Source of the DNA: Kutzneria sp044547355
GTDB taxonomy: Bacteria; Actinomycetota; Actinomycetes; Mycobacteriales; Pseudonocardiaceae
NCBI RefSeq assembly: GCF_044547355.1
Contig: NZ_JBIUAG010000015.1
Span: forward strand, 124,001 to 188,000
Length of the DNA: 64,000 nucleotides
Direction: 5' to 3'
This document shows, piece after piece, positions 9,344 through 17,919 of the stretch. Both the position numbers and the translations under genes were made by a program. Below the pieces are notes generated by a model. That model was given only the letters and a program-made list of their open reading frames with translations. It did not search any database and had not been told where the DNA came from. How positions within the stretch are numbered: the first letter of the stretch is position 1; every line of letters begins with the position of its first letter.

Positions 9344-9825
9344 GGCGAGAGCAGCTCCTTCAGGCACGCGCAGCCGGCGACGACGGAGCCGACCAGCCCG
9401 GCGCGGTAGGCCGGCGCGGCCAAGGCCACCTCGGTGGCCTTGGACTGGGCGGCGGTCAGCGACGCGGCCAGGCCGGCGACGGCGGCCGCCTGGGTGGGAT
9501 AGGTGGCCGCCTTGGGGGTACTCGGGGCGGCGGAGGACGAGGTGCTGGGCGGCGGCGTGGCCCGGTCGATCTCCTTGCGGAGCGCGACGGCCTGGGCGTC
9601 GCGGTTGGTGGCCACGAGCTGGAACTTGGCGGCCAGCTGGGGGTGCTGGGCGGCCAGCGCGCGGGCTGTGACGGCGTCCGCGGCGGCGGCGTCGGCCAGC
9701 GCGGACAGCGGGTCCGGGGGCGGTGGCGCGGCCGGCTCCGACGTGCACGCGGCGACGGCGGGCGCGGCGAGGACCGCGAGCGCGCCGAGGCGCAACAGGG
9801 CCCGGCGGCCGAGCAGAGGGGTCAC
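9340..9825 (-). CDS. putative lipoprotein
   Basis: 161 residues. The N-terminus begins MTPLLGRRALLRLGAL and continues to a lipobox ending AVAAC, so the mature protein should be lipid-anchored; the RR pair may allow Tat export. The remainder is Ala-rich and helical with a Pro/Ser/Thr linker (about residues 85-105), compatible with a second ferritin-like bundle partnering the coupled DUF4439 gene. Function unknown. It is the first gene of a two-gene operon divergent from rimP. Confidence 0.75.
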   Translation of the reverse strand: MTPLLGRRALLRLGALAVLAAPAVAACTSEPAAPPPPDPLSALADAAAADAVTARALAAQHPQLAAKFQLVATNRDAQAVALRKEIDRATPPPSTSSSAAPSTPKAATYPTQAAAVAGLAASLTAAQSKATEVALAAPAYRAGLVGSVVAGCACLKELLSP

Positions 9826-9992
9826 GGTGAGTCATCTTGCCAGCAATCACCCGACCCACTCCGGTCCGCGTGCGTCTGGACGGCTCAGCGACGAGATACG
9901 CTTGGCGACCACGACCGGTGAGCAAGTCGCCGGTCGATGTCGTCACGTCCGCGTGGTGACAGCAGGAGCAGAGCGACCAGGGGAGTGAGAAC

Positions 9993-10514
9993 GTGTCCAG
10001 CGCGCCGCGCGGGGAGATAACCGCGCAGCTCGAACCGGTCGTCCGGGAGGCCGTCTCGGCGATCGGCTTCGATCTAGAGCTGCTCGACGTGCAGCAGGCT
10101 GGGCGACGCCGTCTGGTCAAGGTGGTCGTCGACGGCGAGCAGGGCGTCGGCCTGGACGAGATCGCCGAGGCCAGCCGGGTGGTGGCCGCGGCGCTCGACG
10201 AGCACGACCACGTGCTCGCCGGCCCGTACACGCTCGAGGTGACCTCGCCCGGCACCGACCGGCCGCTGACCCAGCCCCGGCACTGGCGGCGGGCCAAGTT
10301 CCGGCTGGTCAAGGTGCGCCAGGCCGACGGGGTCGAGTTCCTCGGCCGGGTCGGCCGGGTCACCGACGAGACGGTCCAGCTGCTGGTCGACGGCCAGCTG
10401 CGGGAGGTCGCGCACGGCTCGGTCGACCGGGCCGTGGTGGAAGTGGAGTTCCGGCAGCCGCCGGTCGAGGAGTTGGCGCTGTTGGAGCGCGGCTGTCAGG
10501 AGGAGTCCGAATGA
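9993..10514 (+). CDS. rimP: ribosome maturation factor RimP
   Basis: 173-residue RimP, needed for late 30S subunit assembly. The N-terminal domain (AIGFDLELLDVQ, then RRRLVKVVVDGEQGVGLDEIA) and the signature YTLEVTSPGTDRPL (about residues 76-89) are characteristic, followed by an SH3-like C-terminal domain. The GTG start at 9993 is preceded by GGGAG. First gene of the rimP-nusA-ylxR-infB operon; its stop overlaps the nusA start by four bases (ATGA). Confidence 0.95.
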   Translation: MSSAPRGEITAQLEPVVREAVSAIGFDLELLDVQQAGRRRLVKVVVDGEQGVGLDEIAEASRVVAAALDEHDHVLAGPYTLEVTSPGTDRPLTQPRHWRRAKFRLVKVRQADGVEFLGRVGRVTDETVQLLVDGQLREVAHGSVDRAVVEVEFRQPPVEELALLERGCQEESE

Positions 10515-11524
10515 ACGTGGACATCGCCGCCCTGCGGGCGATCGAGCGGGACAAGGACATCCCCTTCGAGACCGTCATCGAGGCCATCGAGACCGCGCTG
10601 CTGACCGCGTACAAGCACACCGACGGCCACATCGCGCACGCCCGCGTGGACATCGACCGCAAGACCGGCCTGGTCCGGGTGCTGGCCCAGGACATCGGCC
10701 CGGACGGCGTGGTCAACGAGGAGTGGGACGACACCCCGGAGGGCTTCGGCCGGATCGCCGCCACCACCGCCCGCCAGGTCATCCTCCAGCGCCTGCGTGA
10801 CGCCGAGCACGAGCGCACCTTCGGCGAGTTCGCGGCCAAGGAGGGCGAGATCATCGCCGGCGTGGTGCAGCGCGACGCCCGCGCCAACTCGCGCGGCATG
10901 GTCGTGGTCCAGGTGGGTGACACCGAGGGCGTGCTGCCGCCGGCCGAGCAGGTGCCCGGTGAGCGCTACGAGCACGGCGAGCGCATCAAGTGCTACGTGG
11001 TCGGCGTGTCCCGCGGCGCCCGCGGCCCGCAGATCACCCTGTCCCGGACCCACCCCAACCTGGTGCGCCGGCTGTTCGCGCTGGAGGTGCCCGAGATCGC
11101 CGACGGCACCGTGGAGATCCCGGCGGTGGCACGTGAGGCGGGTCACCGTTCCAAGATCGCGGTGCGGTCCACGGTGGCCGGCGTGAACGCCAAGGGCGCG
11201 TGCATCGGGCCGATGGGCGCCCGCGTGCGCAACGTGATGAGCGAGCTGGCCGGCGAGAAGATCGACATCATCGACTTCTCCGAGGACTCGGCCACCTTCG
11301 TCGGGAATGCCCTGTCCCCGGCCAAGGTTGTCTCCGTCCGGGTGCTCGACGAGCGGGCCAAGACCGCGCGGGTCGTGGTGCCGGACTTCCAGCTCTCCCT
11401 GGCCATCGGCAAGGAGGGCCAGAACGCCCGGCTGGCGGCCCGGCTGACCGGCTGGCGCATCGACATCCGCAGCGACGCCGAGGTGGTCGCGCCGACCGGT
11501 CCGGTATCCGGTTCGGCAGAGTGA
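10511..11524 (+). CDS. nusA: transcription termination/antitermination protein NusA
   Basis: 337-residue NusA that binds RNA polymerase and nascent RNA. The order is an N-terminal polymerase-binding domain (about residues 1-105), an S1 domain (GEIIAGVVQRDARANSRGMV onward) and two KH domains including the conserved IGPMGARVRNVMSEL and FQLSLAIGKEGQNARLAARL. It lacks the C-terminal acidic repeats of enterobacterial NusA, as expected in actinobacteria. Coupled to rimP by ATGA overlap. Confidence 0.97.
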   Translation: MNVDIAALRAIERDKDIPFETVIEAIETALLTAYKHTDGHIAHARVDIDRKTGLVRVLAQDIGPDGVVNEEWDDTPEGFGRIAATTARQVILQRLRDAEHERTFGEFAAKEGEIIAGVVQRDARANSRGMVVVQVGDTEGVLPPAEQVPGERYEHGERIKCYVVGVSRGARGPQITLSRTHPNLVRRLFALEVPEIADGTVEIPAVAREAGHRSKIAVRSTVAGVNAKGACIGPMGARVRNVMSELAGEKIDIIDFSEDSATFVGNALSPAKVVSVRVLDERAKTARVVVPDFQLSLAIGKEGQNARLAARLTGWRIDIRSDAEVVAPTGPVSGSAE

Positions 11525-11546
11525 GCCTGAGGGGATAGAATCTTCG

Positions 11547-11867
11547 GTGGTTCGTCGTCGAGAACCGGCACCCCTGACCACCGGCCCCGTCCGGACGTGC
11601 GTGGGGTGCCGCGCCAAGGCGTCGGACTCCGAGCTGCTGCGCGCGGTGGTCAGGGACGAGACGGTGGTCCCGGATCCGAGGCGCAGGCTGGCCGGCCGGG
11701 GCGCGTGGTTGCACCCCGATCCGGCGTGCCTGCGAGCCGCCGAGCGTCGTCGGGCGTTCCCGCGGGCCCTCCGGGTCCAGGGGCCGCTCGATCTCGCTGT
11801 CCTCACCGCTCACATCGAGTCGGTGCAGCTGGGGAGCTATGCCGCGGGAACCCCCCGTGGCGAATGA
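11547..11867 (+). CDS. ylxR: YlxR (DUF448) RNA-binding protein
   Basis: 106-residue YlxR-family protein, a conserved passenger between nusA and infB. The signature RTCVGCRAKASDSELLR and the later GRGAWLHPDPACLRAAERR are intact. The family is nucleic-acid binding; precise roles are debated. GTG start at 11547, 22 bp after nusA. Confidence 0.92.
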   Translation: MVRRREPAPLTTGPVRTCVGCRAKASDSELLRAVVRDETVVPDPRRRLAGRGAWLHPDPACLRAAERRRAFPRALRVQGPLDLAVLTAHIESVQLGSYAAGTPRGE

Positions 11868-11985
11868 GTAGAGGAAGCAGGTCGACCCGTCATGAGTCAG
11901 CCGTGAAGCTGAAGACATGATCGCGCGACGATAGGACGAGGTCGAGCGGGACTTTGCCGCCCGGCCTCCCTAGACGAGGAGAGCA

Positions 11986-14900
11986 GTGGCAGGCAAGGCC
12001 CGAGTGCACGAGCTCGCGAAGGAGCTCGGCGTCACGAGCAAGGAAGTGCTGAACAAGCTCGCCGAACAGGGCGAGTACGTGAAGTCCGCGTCCTCCACCG
12101 TGGAGGCCCCGGTGGCCCGCCGTCTGCGGGACGCCTACGAGAAGGGCGGCGCCAAGCCCAGGGGAGGCGCGCCGAAGCCCGGCCCGCGCCCCGGTCCGCC
12201 GCCCGCCCAGCCCAGCCCGGCCCCCGCCGGGTCCGGTTCCGCGCCGCAGGGCGCGCCCACCCCCAAGCCGGGCATGCCCGGTCAGCGGCCGGCGATGCCC
12301 GGTCCGCGCCCGGGGCCCCGCCCCGGCCCGAAGCCGGCCCAGCAGGAGACCCCGGCTCCGGCCGCCGCGTCGGCTGCCCCGGCTCCGGCCGTGACGCCGA
12401 CCCCGGCTCCGCAGCCCCAGGTCCAGCAGCAGGCCCCCCAGGCTCCGAAGCCTCCGACGCAGCCCCAGCTGTCCAGCCCGGCCCCCGCGCCGGCGCCCCA
12501 GCAGCGGCCGCAGCAGCAGGGTCCGGCCGCGGCCTCGGCGGGCCAGCAGGCCCCGTCCCGGCCGCAGCAGCAGGGTCCCGGCGTCAAGCCCGGCCCGCGT
12601 CCCGGCCCCCGGCAGCAGCAGGACAGTGGCACCGTGCCGCCGCGCCAGCAGGGCCCCAAGCCCGGCCCCCGCGCGCCCCGGCCCGGCAACAACCCCTTCG
12701 GTGTGGGCTCCAACGCGCCCGCGCCGAGGCCGTCCGGCCCGCGTCCCGGCCCGCCCGCCCAGGGTGGCGGCGACCGTCCGCGTCCGGGTGACGGCCGTCC
12801 GGACCGCGCCCCGCGCGGCGACCGTCCGGCCGGCGACCGCGGCGGCGATCGCGGTCCCCGCCCGACCCCGGGCAACATGCCGCCTCGGCCCAACCCCGGC
12901 ATGATGCCGCCCCGCCCGGCCCGTCCGGCCGGTGGTGGCGGTCGTCCCGGCGGCGGTCCGGGCGGCGGCGGCCGTGGCCCTGGTGGCGGCGGCGGTGGCT
13001 TCCGTGGCGGTCCCGGTGGGGGCGGCGGCGGTGGCGGCTTCCGCGGCGGCCCTGGTGGGGGCGGCGGTGGCGGTGGCTTCCGCGGTGGCCCCGGTGGGGG
13101 CGGCGGCGGTGGCGGTGGCGGCTTCCGTCCCGGTGGGGGCGGTGGCGGCGGTGGCGGTTTCCGCCCCGGTGGCGGCGGCGGTGGCGCCCCGGCCGGCGGT
13201 GGCGGTGGCGGCTTCCGCGGTGGCGGTGGCGGTCGTCCGGGTGGTCCCGGCGGTCGCGGCGGTGCCGCGGGCGCGTTCGGCCGTCCCGGCGGTCCCGCGC
13301 GCCGTGGTCGCAAGTCCAAGCGCCAGAAGCGTCAAGAGTTCGACAACATGCAGGCGCCCAGCGTCGGCGGCGTCCGTCTGCCCAAGGGCAACGGCGAGGC
13401 CATCCGGCTGCCGCGCGGCGCGTCGCTGACCGACTTCGCGGAGAAGATCAACGCGAACCCGGCGGCGTTGGTGCAGGTGCTGTTCCACCTCGGTGAGATG
13501 GTCACCGCGACCCAGTCCGTCCCCGACGAGATCCTGGAGCTGCTGGGGTCGGAGATGAACTACGTGGTCAACGTGGTCTCTCCGGAGGAGGAGGACCGCG
13601 AGCTGCTGGAGACCTTCGACATCACCTACGGCGAGGACGCCGGCGACGAGGACGACCTCGTCATCCGGCCGCCGGTGGTGACCGTCATGGGTCACGTCGA
13701 CCACGGCAAGACCCGACTGCTCGACACGATCCGCAAGGCCAACGTGCACGAGGGCGAGGCCGGCGGCATCACCCAGCACATTGGCGCCTACCAGGTCATG
13801 ACGCACCTGGACGGCAACGAGCGGCTGATCACCTTCATCGACACCCCGGGTCACGAGGCGTTCACCGCCATGCGTGCCCGCGGCGCCAACTCCACCGACA
13901 TCGCGGTCATCGTCGTCGCCGCCGACGACGGCGTGATGCCGCAGACGGTGGAGGCGATCAACCACGCCCAGGCGGCCAACGCGCCGATCGTGGTCGCGGT
14001 GAACAAGATCGACAAGGAAGGCGCGAACCCGCAGAAGATCCGCCAGCAGCTGACCGAGTACAACCTGGTGGCCGAGGAGTACGGCGGCGACACCATGTTC
14101 GTCGACATCTCGGCCAAGCAGGGTCTGCACATCGACCAGCTGCTGGAGGCGATCCTGCTGACCGCGGACGCCGCGCTCGACCTGCGGGCCAACCCGAACA
14201 TGGAGGCCCAGGGCGTCGCGATCGAGGCGCACCTGGACCGCGGTCGCGGCCCGGTGGCCACGGTGCTGGTGCAGCGCGGCACGCTGCGGGTGGGCGACTC
14301 GATCGTCGCCGGCGACGCCTACGGGCGGGTCCGGCGCATGGTCGACGAGCACAACGAGGACGTCATCGAGGCGCTGCCCTCGCGTCCGGTGCAGGTGATC
14401 GGTCTGACCTCGGTGCCCGGGGCCGGCGACACCTTCCTGGTCGTGGAGGAGGACCGGGTGGCCCGGCAGATCGCCGAGCGCCGCCAGGCCCGCACCCGCA
14501 ACGCCCTCAACGCGTCCCGCCGCAAGCGCGTCAGCCTGGAGGACCTGGACGCCGCGCTGAAGGAGACCAGCCAGCTCAACCTGGTCATCAAGGGCGACAA
14601 CTCCGGCACCGTCGAGGCGCTGGAAGCCGCGTTGATGAACATCGAGGTCGGCGACGACGTCGAGCTGCACGTGGTGCACCGCGGCGTCGGTGGTGTCACG
14701 GAGAACGACATCAACCTCGCCACCGCGACGGACAACACCATCGTCCTGGGCTTCAACGTCCGGGCCGAGGGCCGTGCCACCGAGCTCGCCAACCGCGAGG
14801 GCGTCGAGGTCCGGTACTACACGGTCATCTACCAGGCGATCGACGAGATCGAGCAGGCCCTCAAGGGCATGCTCAAGCCGGAGTTCGAGGAGGTGCAGCT

Positions 14901-15186
14901 CGGCCGGGCCGAGGTGCGCGACGTCTTCAAGTCCTCGAAGGTCGGCACGATCGCGGGCTGCCTGGTCATGTCCGGCGAGCTCAAGCGCAACTCGAAGGCT
15001 CGCCTGATCCGCGACAGCGTCGTGGTCCAGGAGAACCTGACCCTCACCTCGCTGCGTCGGTTCAAGGACGACGTGACCGAGGTCCGCGAGGGCTTCGAGT
15101 GCGGTCTCACCCTCGGCAACTACGGCGACCTGCGGGTCGATGACATCGTCGAGACGTACGAGATGCGGGAGAAGCCCCGCAACTGA
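11986..15186 (+). CDS. infB: translation initiation factor IF-2
   Basis: 1066-residue IF-2, the GTPase placing initiator tRNA on the ribosome. An N-terminal IF2_N helix domain (residues 1-55) is followed by a long Pro/Ala/Gln-rich linker and then an extreme Gly-rich tract (about 12935-13265) with repeats of the type GGGGGFRGGP. The G domain has GHVDHGKT (about residues 569-576), DTPGHEAFT (about 619) and NKID (about 673); domains II-IV follow. The GTG start at 11986 has a GAGGAG Shine-Dalgarno. The disordered N-terminal region is long even for actinobacteria. Confidence 0.97.
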   Translation: MAGKARVHELAKELGVTSKEVLNKLAEQGEYVKSASSTVEAPVARRLRDAYEKGGAKPRGGAPKPGPRPGPPPAQPSPAPAGSGSAPQGAPTPKPGMPGQRPAMPGPRPGPRPGPKPAQQETPAPAAASAAPAPAVTPTPAPQPQVQQQAPQAPKPPTQPQLSSPAPAPAPQQRPQQQGPAAASAGQQAPSRPQQQGPGVKPGPRPGPRQQQDSGTVPPRQQGPKPGPRAPRPGNNPFGVGSNAPAPRPSGPRPGPPAQGGGDRPRPGDGRPDRAPRGDRPAGDRGGDRGPRPTPGNMPPRPNPGMMPPRPARPAGGGGRPGGGPGGGGRGPGGGGGGFRGGPGGGGGGGGFRGGPGGGGGGGGFRGGPGGGGGGGGGGFRPGGGGGGGGGFRPGGGGGGAPAGGGGGGFRGGGGGRPGGPGGRGGAAGAFGRPGGPARRGRKSKRQKRQEFDNMQAPSVGGVRLPKGNGEAIRLPRGASLTDFAEKINANPAALVQVLFHLGEMVTATQSVPDEILELLGSEMNYVVNVVSPEEEDRELLETFDITYGEDAGDEDDLVIRPPVVTVMGHVDHGKTRLLDTIRKANVHEGEAGGITQHIGAYQVMTHLDGNERLITFIDTPGHEAFTAMRARGANSTDIAVIVVAADDGVMPQTVEAINHAQAANAPIVVAVNKIDKEGANPQKIRQQLTEYNLVAEEYGGDTMFVDISAKQGLHIDQLLEAILLTADAALDLRANPNMEAQGVAIEAHLDRGRGPVATVLVQRGTLRVGDSIVAGDAYGRVRRMVDEHNEDVIEALPSRPVQVIGLTSVPGAGDTFLVVEEDRVARQIAERRQARTRNALNASRRKRVSLEDLDAALKETSQLNLVIKGDNSGTVEALEAALMNIEVGDDVELHVVHRGVGGVTENDINLATATDNTIVLGFNVRAEGRATELANREGVEVRYYTVIYQAIDEIEQALKGMLKPEFEEVQLGRAEVRDVFKSSKVGTIAGCLVMSGELKRNSKARLIRDSVVVQENLTLTSLRRFKDDVTEVREGFECGLTLGNYGDLRVDDIVETYEMREKPRN

Positions 15187-15195
15187 ACAAGTGGC

Positions 15196-15231
15196 GCCGA
15201 CGGGGCCGGCTCTCGGCCGGCCCCGTTCGGC
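15196..15231 (+). terminator. GC-rich hairpin after infB
   Basis: Left arm 15196-15210 (GCCGACGGGGCCGGC) pairs with 15217-15231 (CCGGCCCCGTTCGGC) with small mismatches across a short loop, ten bases after the infB stop. There is no U-run; the downstream DUF503-rbfA genes may be partly separated from infB transcription. Confidence 0.6.
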
Positions 15232-15251
15232 GTCCGCCCACGGTGATGCCC

Positions 15252-15548
15252 ATGTACGTCGGTGCCCTCGAGATGGACGTGCTGCTCGGCGACGTCCACT
15301 CGCTCAAGGAGAAGCGTTCCGTGGTTCGGCCCGTGCTGGCCGAGATCCGGCGCAAGTACGAGGTCTCGGTCGCCGAGGCCGGTCATCTGGACCTGCACCG
15401 CCGCGCCCTGGTCGGGGTGTCGGTGGTCGCCGCCGACGCCGGGCACGTCCGCGACGTGCTCGACGCGTGCGAGCGGCTGGTGTCCTCCCGCCCCGAGCTC
15501 CAGGTGCTGTCCACGCGACAGCGGCTGCTCGGGCCCGAGGACGACTGA
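15252..15548 (+). CDS. DUF503 (YlxP-like) protein
   Basis: 98-residue DUF503 protein, a usual passenger between infB and rbfA. MYVGALEMDVLLGDVHSLKEKR is the family start, so ATG 15252 is preferred. GTG 15243 and ATG 15246 in the same frame would add three or two residues. The family is small and of unproved function, with a ferredoxin-like fold. Confidence 0.85.
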   Translation: MYVGALEMDVLLGDVHSLKEKRSVVRPVLAEIRRKYEVSVAEAGHLDLHRRALVGVSVVAADAGHVRDVLDACERLVSSRPELQVLSTRQRLLGPEDD

Positions 15549-15583
15549 TTCCGAGTTCACTACTGTTTTGGAGGAGGAGCGCC

Positions 15584-16036
15584 GTGGCCGACCAGGCCCG
15601 CGCCCGCAGGCTCGCCAAGCGGATCGCCCAGATCGTGGCGTCCGCGCTGGAACACGAGGTGAAGGACCCCCGGCTGGCCCGGGTGACCATCACCGACGCC
15701 CGGGTCACCCCGGACCTGCACGACGCGACCGTGTACTACACCGTGCTCGGCGACAACCTGGAGTCCGCTCCCGACCTCGCCGCCGTCACCGCCGCGCTGA
15801 CCAGCGCGACCGGTGTGCTGCGGACCATGGTCGGGCAGCAGACCGGCGTGCGCTTCACGCCGACCCTGGCCTTTGTCGCCGACACCGTGCCGACCGACTC
15901 CAAGCGGATCGACGAGCTGCTGGCCAAGGCCCGCGAGATCGACGCCGAGGTCGCCCAGCTGGCGTCCACCGCCCAGCCGGCCGGCGACGCCGACCCCTAC
16001 AAGCCTCCCCGCGAGGTGGAGTCCGACTCGGAGTGA
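15584..16036 (+). CDS. rbfA: ribosome-binding factor A
   Basis: 150-residue RbfA, a 30S maturation factor with a KH-like fold. RRLAKRIAQIVASALE at the N-terminus and VRFTPTLAFVADTVPTDSKRIDELL at the C-terminal end of the domain are conserved, followed by a short acidic tail. The GTG start at 15584 is preceded by GGAGGAG. The frame is open far upstream, but only this start gives the family length and a good ribosome site. Confidence 0.95.
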   Translation: MADQARARRLAKRIAQIVASALEHEVKDPRLARVTITDARVTPDLHDATVYYTVLGDNLESAPDLAAVTAALTSATGVLRTMVGQQTGVRFTPTLAFVADTVPTDSKRIDELLAKAREIDAEVAQLASTAQPAGDADPYKPPREVESDSE

Positions 16037-16237
16037 TGGGTGATCCACACCGCCTGCCCTCGGCCTCCGGGCCGGGGGCTCCGGCATGTCCGGCCCCTGG
16101 GGCGGCGGGGCGTGGTTGTGCTTTATGCGCCCGCGCCGCGTAGTTGGCGGGAGCTGTCAGCCCCGAACGATCCGCGGCCGGCTGGTCAGGTGATCCTCAC
16201 GCTTCAGGGCGGTGGCGGCGTTTAGTAGCTTGCCGGT

Positions 16238-17227
16238 GTGAGCGCATCCGATCAGGTCGATGTCGCGGACGCCGCGGCCCTGCTGGCCGCGGCGTCCGAT
16301 GTCACGCTGCTGGCCCACGTCAATCCCGACGCCGACGCCCTGGGCAGCGCTCTGGCGCTGGGCCTGGCGCTACGCCGGCGCGGGGCGACCGTCCGGGTCT
16401 CGTTCGGCTATCCGGCCGAGGTGCCGGCCTCGCTGCGGTCCCTCGACTCGGCCGGCCTGTTCGTGCCGGCCGCCGAGGTGCCGGCGCGGTCGGAGCTGCT
16501 CGTCGCCCTCGACACCGGCAGCGTCGATCGGCTGGGCCCGCTCGGTGACCGGGTGGCCGCGGCCGGCGCGTCGCTGGTCGTCGACCACCACGTCTCCAAC
16601 ACCCGGTACGGCTCGCACAATCTGGTCGACGACCGGGCCGAGGCCACCGCGGTGATCGTGGCCCGGCTGCTGGACGCCCTCGCCGTCGAGATCGATGAGC
16701 CCATCGCCCGCTGCCTGTATGCCGGTGTCGCCACCGACACGGTGTCGTTCCGCTTCGCCAAGCCGGAGACCCATCGGCTGGCCGCCCGGCTGCTGGAGAC
16801 CGGCGTGGACGGCTCCGGTCTGATCCGGCACCTCATGGACAGCCACCCCTTCGCCTGGCTCGGCATGCTGGCCTCCGTGCTCGCCGCCGCCCGGCTGGAG
16901 CCCGATGCCGCGCAGGGCCTGGGTTTCGTGCACACCGTCGTGCGCCGGGCCGACTCCGCCGGTGTGCGGCCCGAGGAGGTCGAGAGCGTCATCGACGTCG
17001 TGCGATCCACTGCCGAGGCCGAAGTCGCCGCCGTGCTCAAGGAAACCCCGACCGGCGACTGGACCGTGTCGCTCCGCGCCGTCGGCCGCCTCGACGTGCG
17101 TTCGGTCGCCGTGCGCTTCGGCGGCGGCGGTCACCGCTTGGCCGCCGGCTTCACCGGCCACGGCACCGCCGATGAGGTCATCGCCGGCATCCGGGAGGCG
17201 TTGGTCGACGCCCCCACCGCCACCTGA
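16238..17227 (+). CDS. nrnA: DHH-family bifunctional oligoribonuclease/PAP phosphatase
   Basis: 329-residue DHH/DHHA1 phosphoesterase that degrades nano-RNAs and pAp. Metal-binding motifs are LLAHVNPDADALGSA (DxD) and VVDHHVSNT (DHH); the C-terminal DHHA1 motif is VRFGGGGHRLAAGF. GTG start at 16238. The 200-bp gap after rbfA holds GC-rich sequence with no recognisable gene. Its stop is one base from the stop of the convergent gene at 17229. In many actinobacteria a MATE gene follows, which here is displaced by 26 kb of accessory DNA. Confidence 0.93.
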   Translation: MSASDQVDVADAAALLAAASDVTLLAHVNPDADALGSALALGLALRRRGATVRVSFGYPAEVPASLRSLDSAGLFVPAAEVPARSELLVALDTGSVDRLGPLGDRVAAAGASLVVDHHVSNTRYGSHNLVDDRAEATAVIVARLLDALAVEIDEPIARCLYAGVATDTVSFRFAKPETHRLAARLLETGVDGSGLIRHLMDSHPFAWLGMLASVLAAARLEPDAAQGLGFVHTVVRRADSAGVRPEEVESVIDVVRSTAEAEVAAVLKETPTGDWTVSLRAVGRLDVRSVAVRFGGGGHRLAAGFTGHGTADEVIAGIREALVDAPTAT

Positions 17228-17228
17228 G

Positions 17229-17732
17229 CTACTTCTTGACGGCCTGTTCGATCGCCTGGGCGACGCCGGTTCGGGCGTCGGCGGCGGCGACGGCGGTGAC
17301 GTTGTCGCCGCTGCCCTTGCCGTCCACTAGCACGAAACGGACGTTCGGGTATTGCCCGACATACTGAAGCACGGTGTCGGCGCGGGTCTGCCCGACCGTC
17401 ACGACCACACCGCATTGCCGCTGTAGCAACGAAGTCGCGTACGGGGAGCTGTTGCCGACGGTCTCCGGGCCGGTGGCCGCGAGGTAGGAGACCTTGGCCT
17501 TGGTCGCGCTCGACGCGTCCTGCATGCCGGCCCACACCGGGGCGGCGGCCGGGTCGGCGAGCCCCTGCGGGCCGGCCAGCAGGCAGGCGGAGAAGTCCAG
17601 GTAGACCGTGGCCCGGGCCGGCGGCAGCGCGCGGCCGTGGGGCCACAGCAGCACGGCCAGCGCGATGGCCACGATCAGCGCCGCACAGGCCAGCAATCCC
17701 CAGAATCTACGCAACCAGCCCAGAACCACCAT
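17229..17732 (-). CDS. membrane-anchored/secreted hypothetical protein
   Basis: 167 residues with an uncleaved-looking N-terminal hydrophobic segment (LLACAALIVAIALAVLLW, about residues 13-30) and an exported domain. The C-terminal pattern (CGVVVTVGQTRADTVLQYV, then NVRFVLVDGKG) resembles the beta-alpha unit of BMP-type periplasmic binding proteins, but the protein is far too short to be one. Convergent with nrnA, divergent from the giant RHS gene. No confident function. Confidence 0.65.
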   Translation of the reverse strand: MVVLGWLRRFWGLLACAALIVAIALAVLLWPHGRALPPARATVYLDFSACLLAGPQGLADPAAAPVWAGMQDASSATKAKVSYLAATGPETVGNSSPYATSLLQRQCGVVVTVGQTRADTVLQYVGQYPNVRFVLVDGKGSGDNVTAVAAADARTGVAQAIEQAVKK

Positions 17733-17919
17733 CGCCCCCGTTCGTCCTCCGGCTTAGTATGCACACCACGCCAAGGTGTTTTGGGGTATTCGTCCACGTG
17801 TGTCCACTTGGGATGATCGTTACGTGGTGATGGCGACTATATGGCGTATTCCCCTCGGCCGCGCGGGCTTCTACCGTCTGGTCACGCCTGTGTGGTGTGT
17901 GTGAGGGGGGCTTCGACCG

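Noticed and set aside
6989..9825. Possible biosynthetic cluster around the aminotransferase
   Set aside because: Neighbours are YjbQ, a membrane protein and a lipoprotein pair; no carrier-protein, synthase or tailoring genes.
11890..14679. 929-codon minus-strand frame across infB
   Set aside because: Mirror of the Gly/Pro-rich and G-domain sequence; no independent features.
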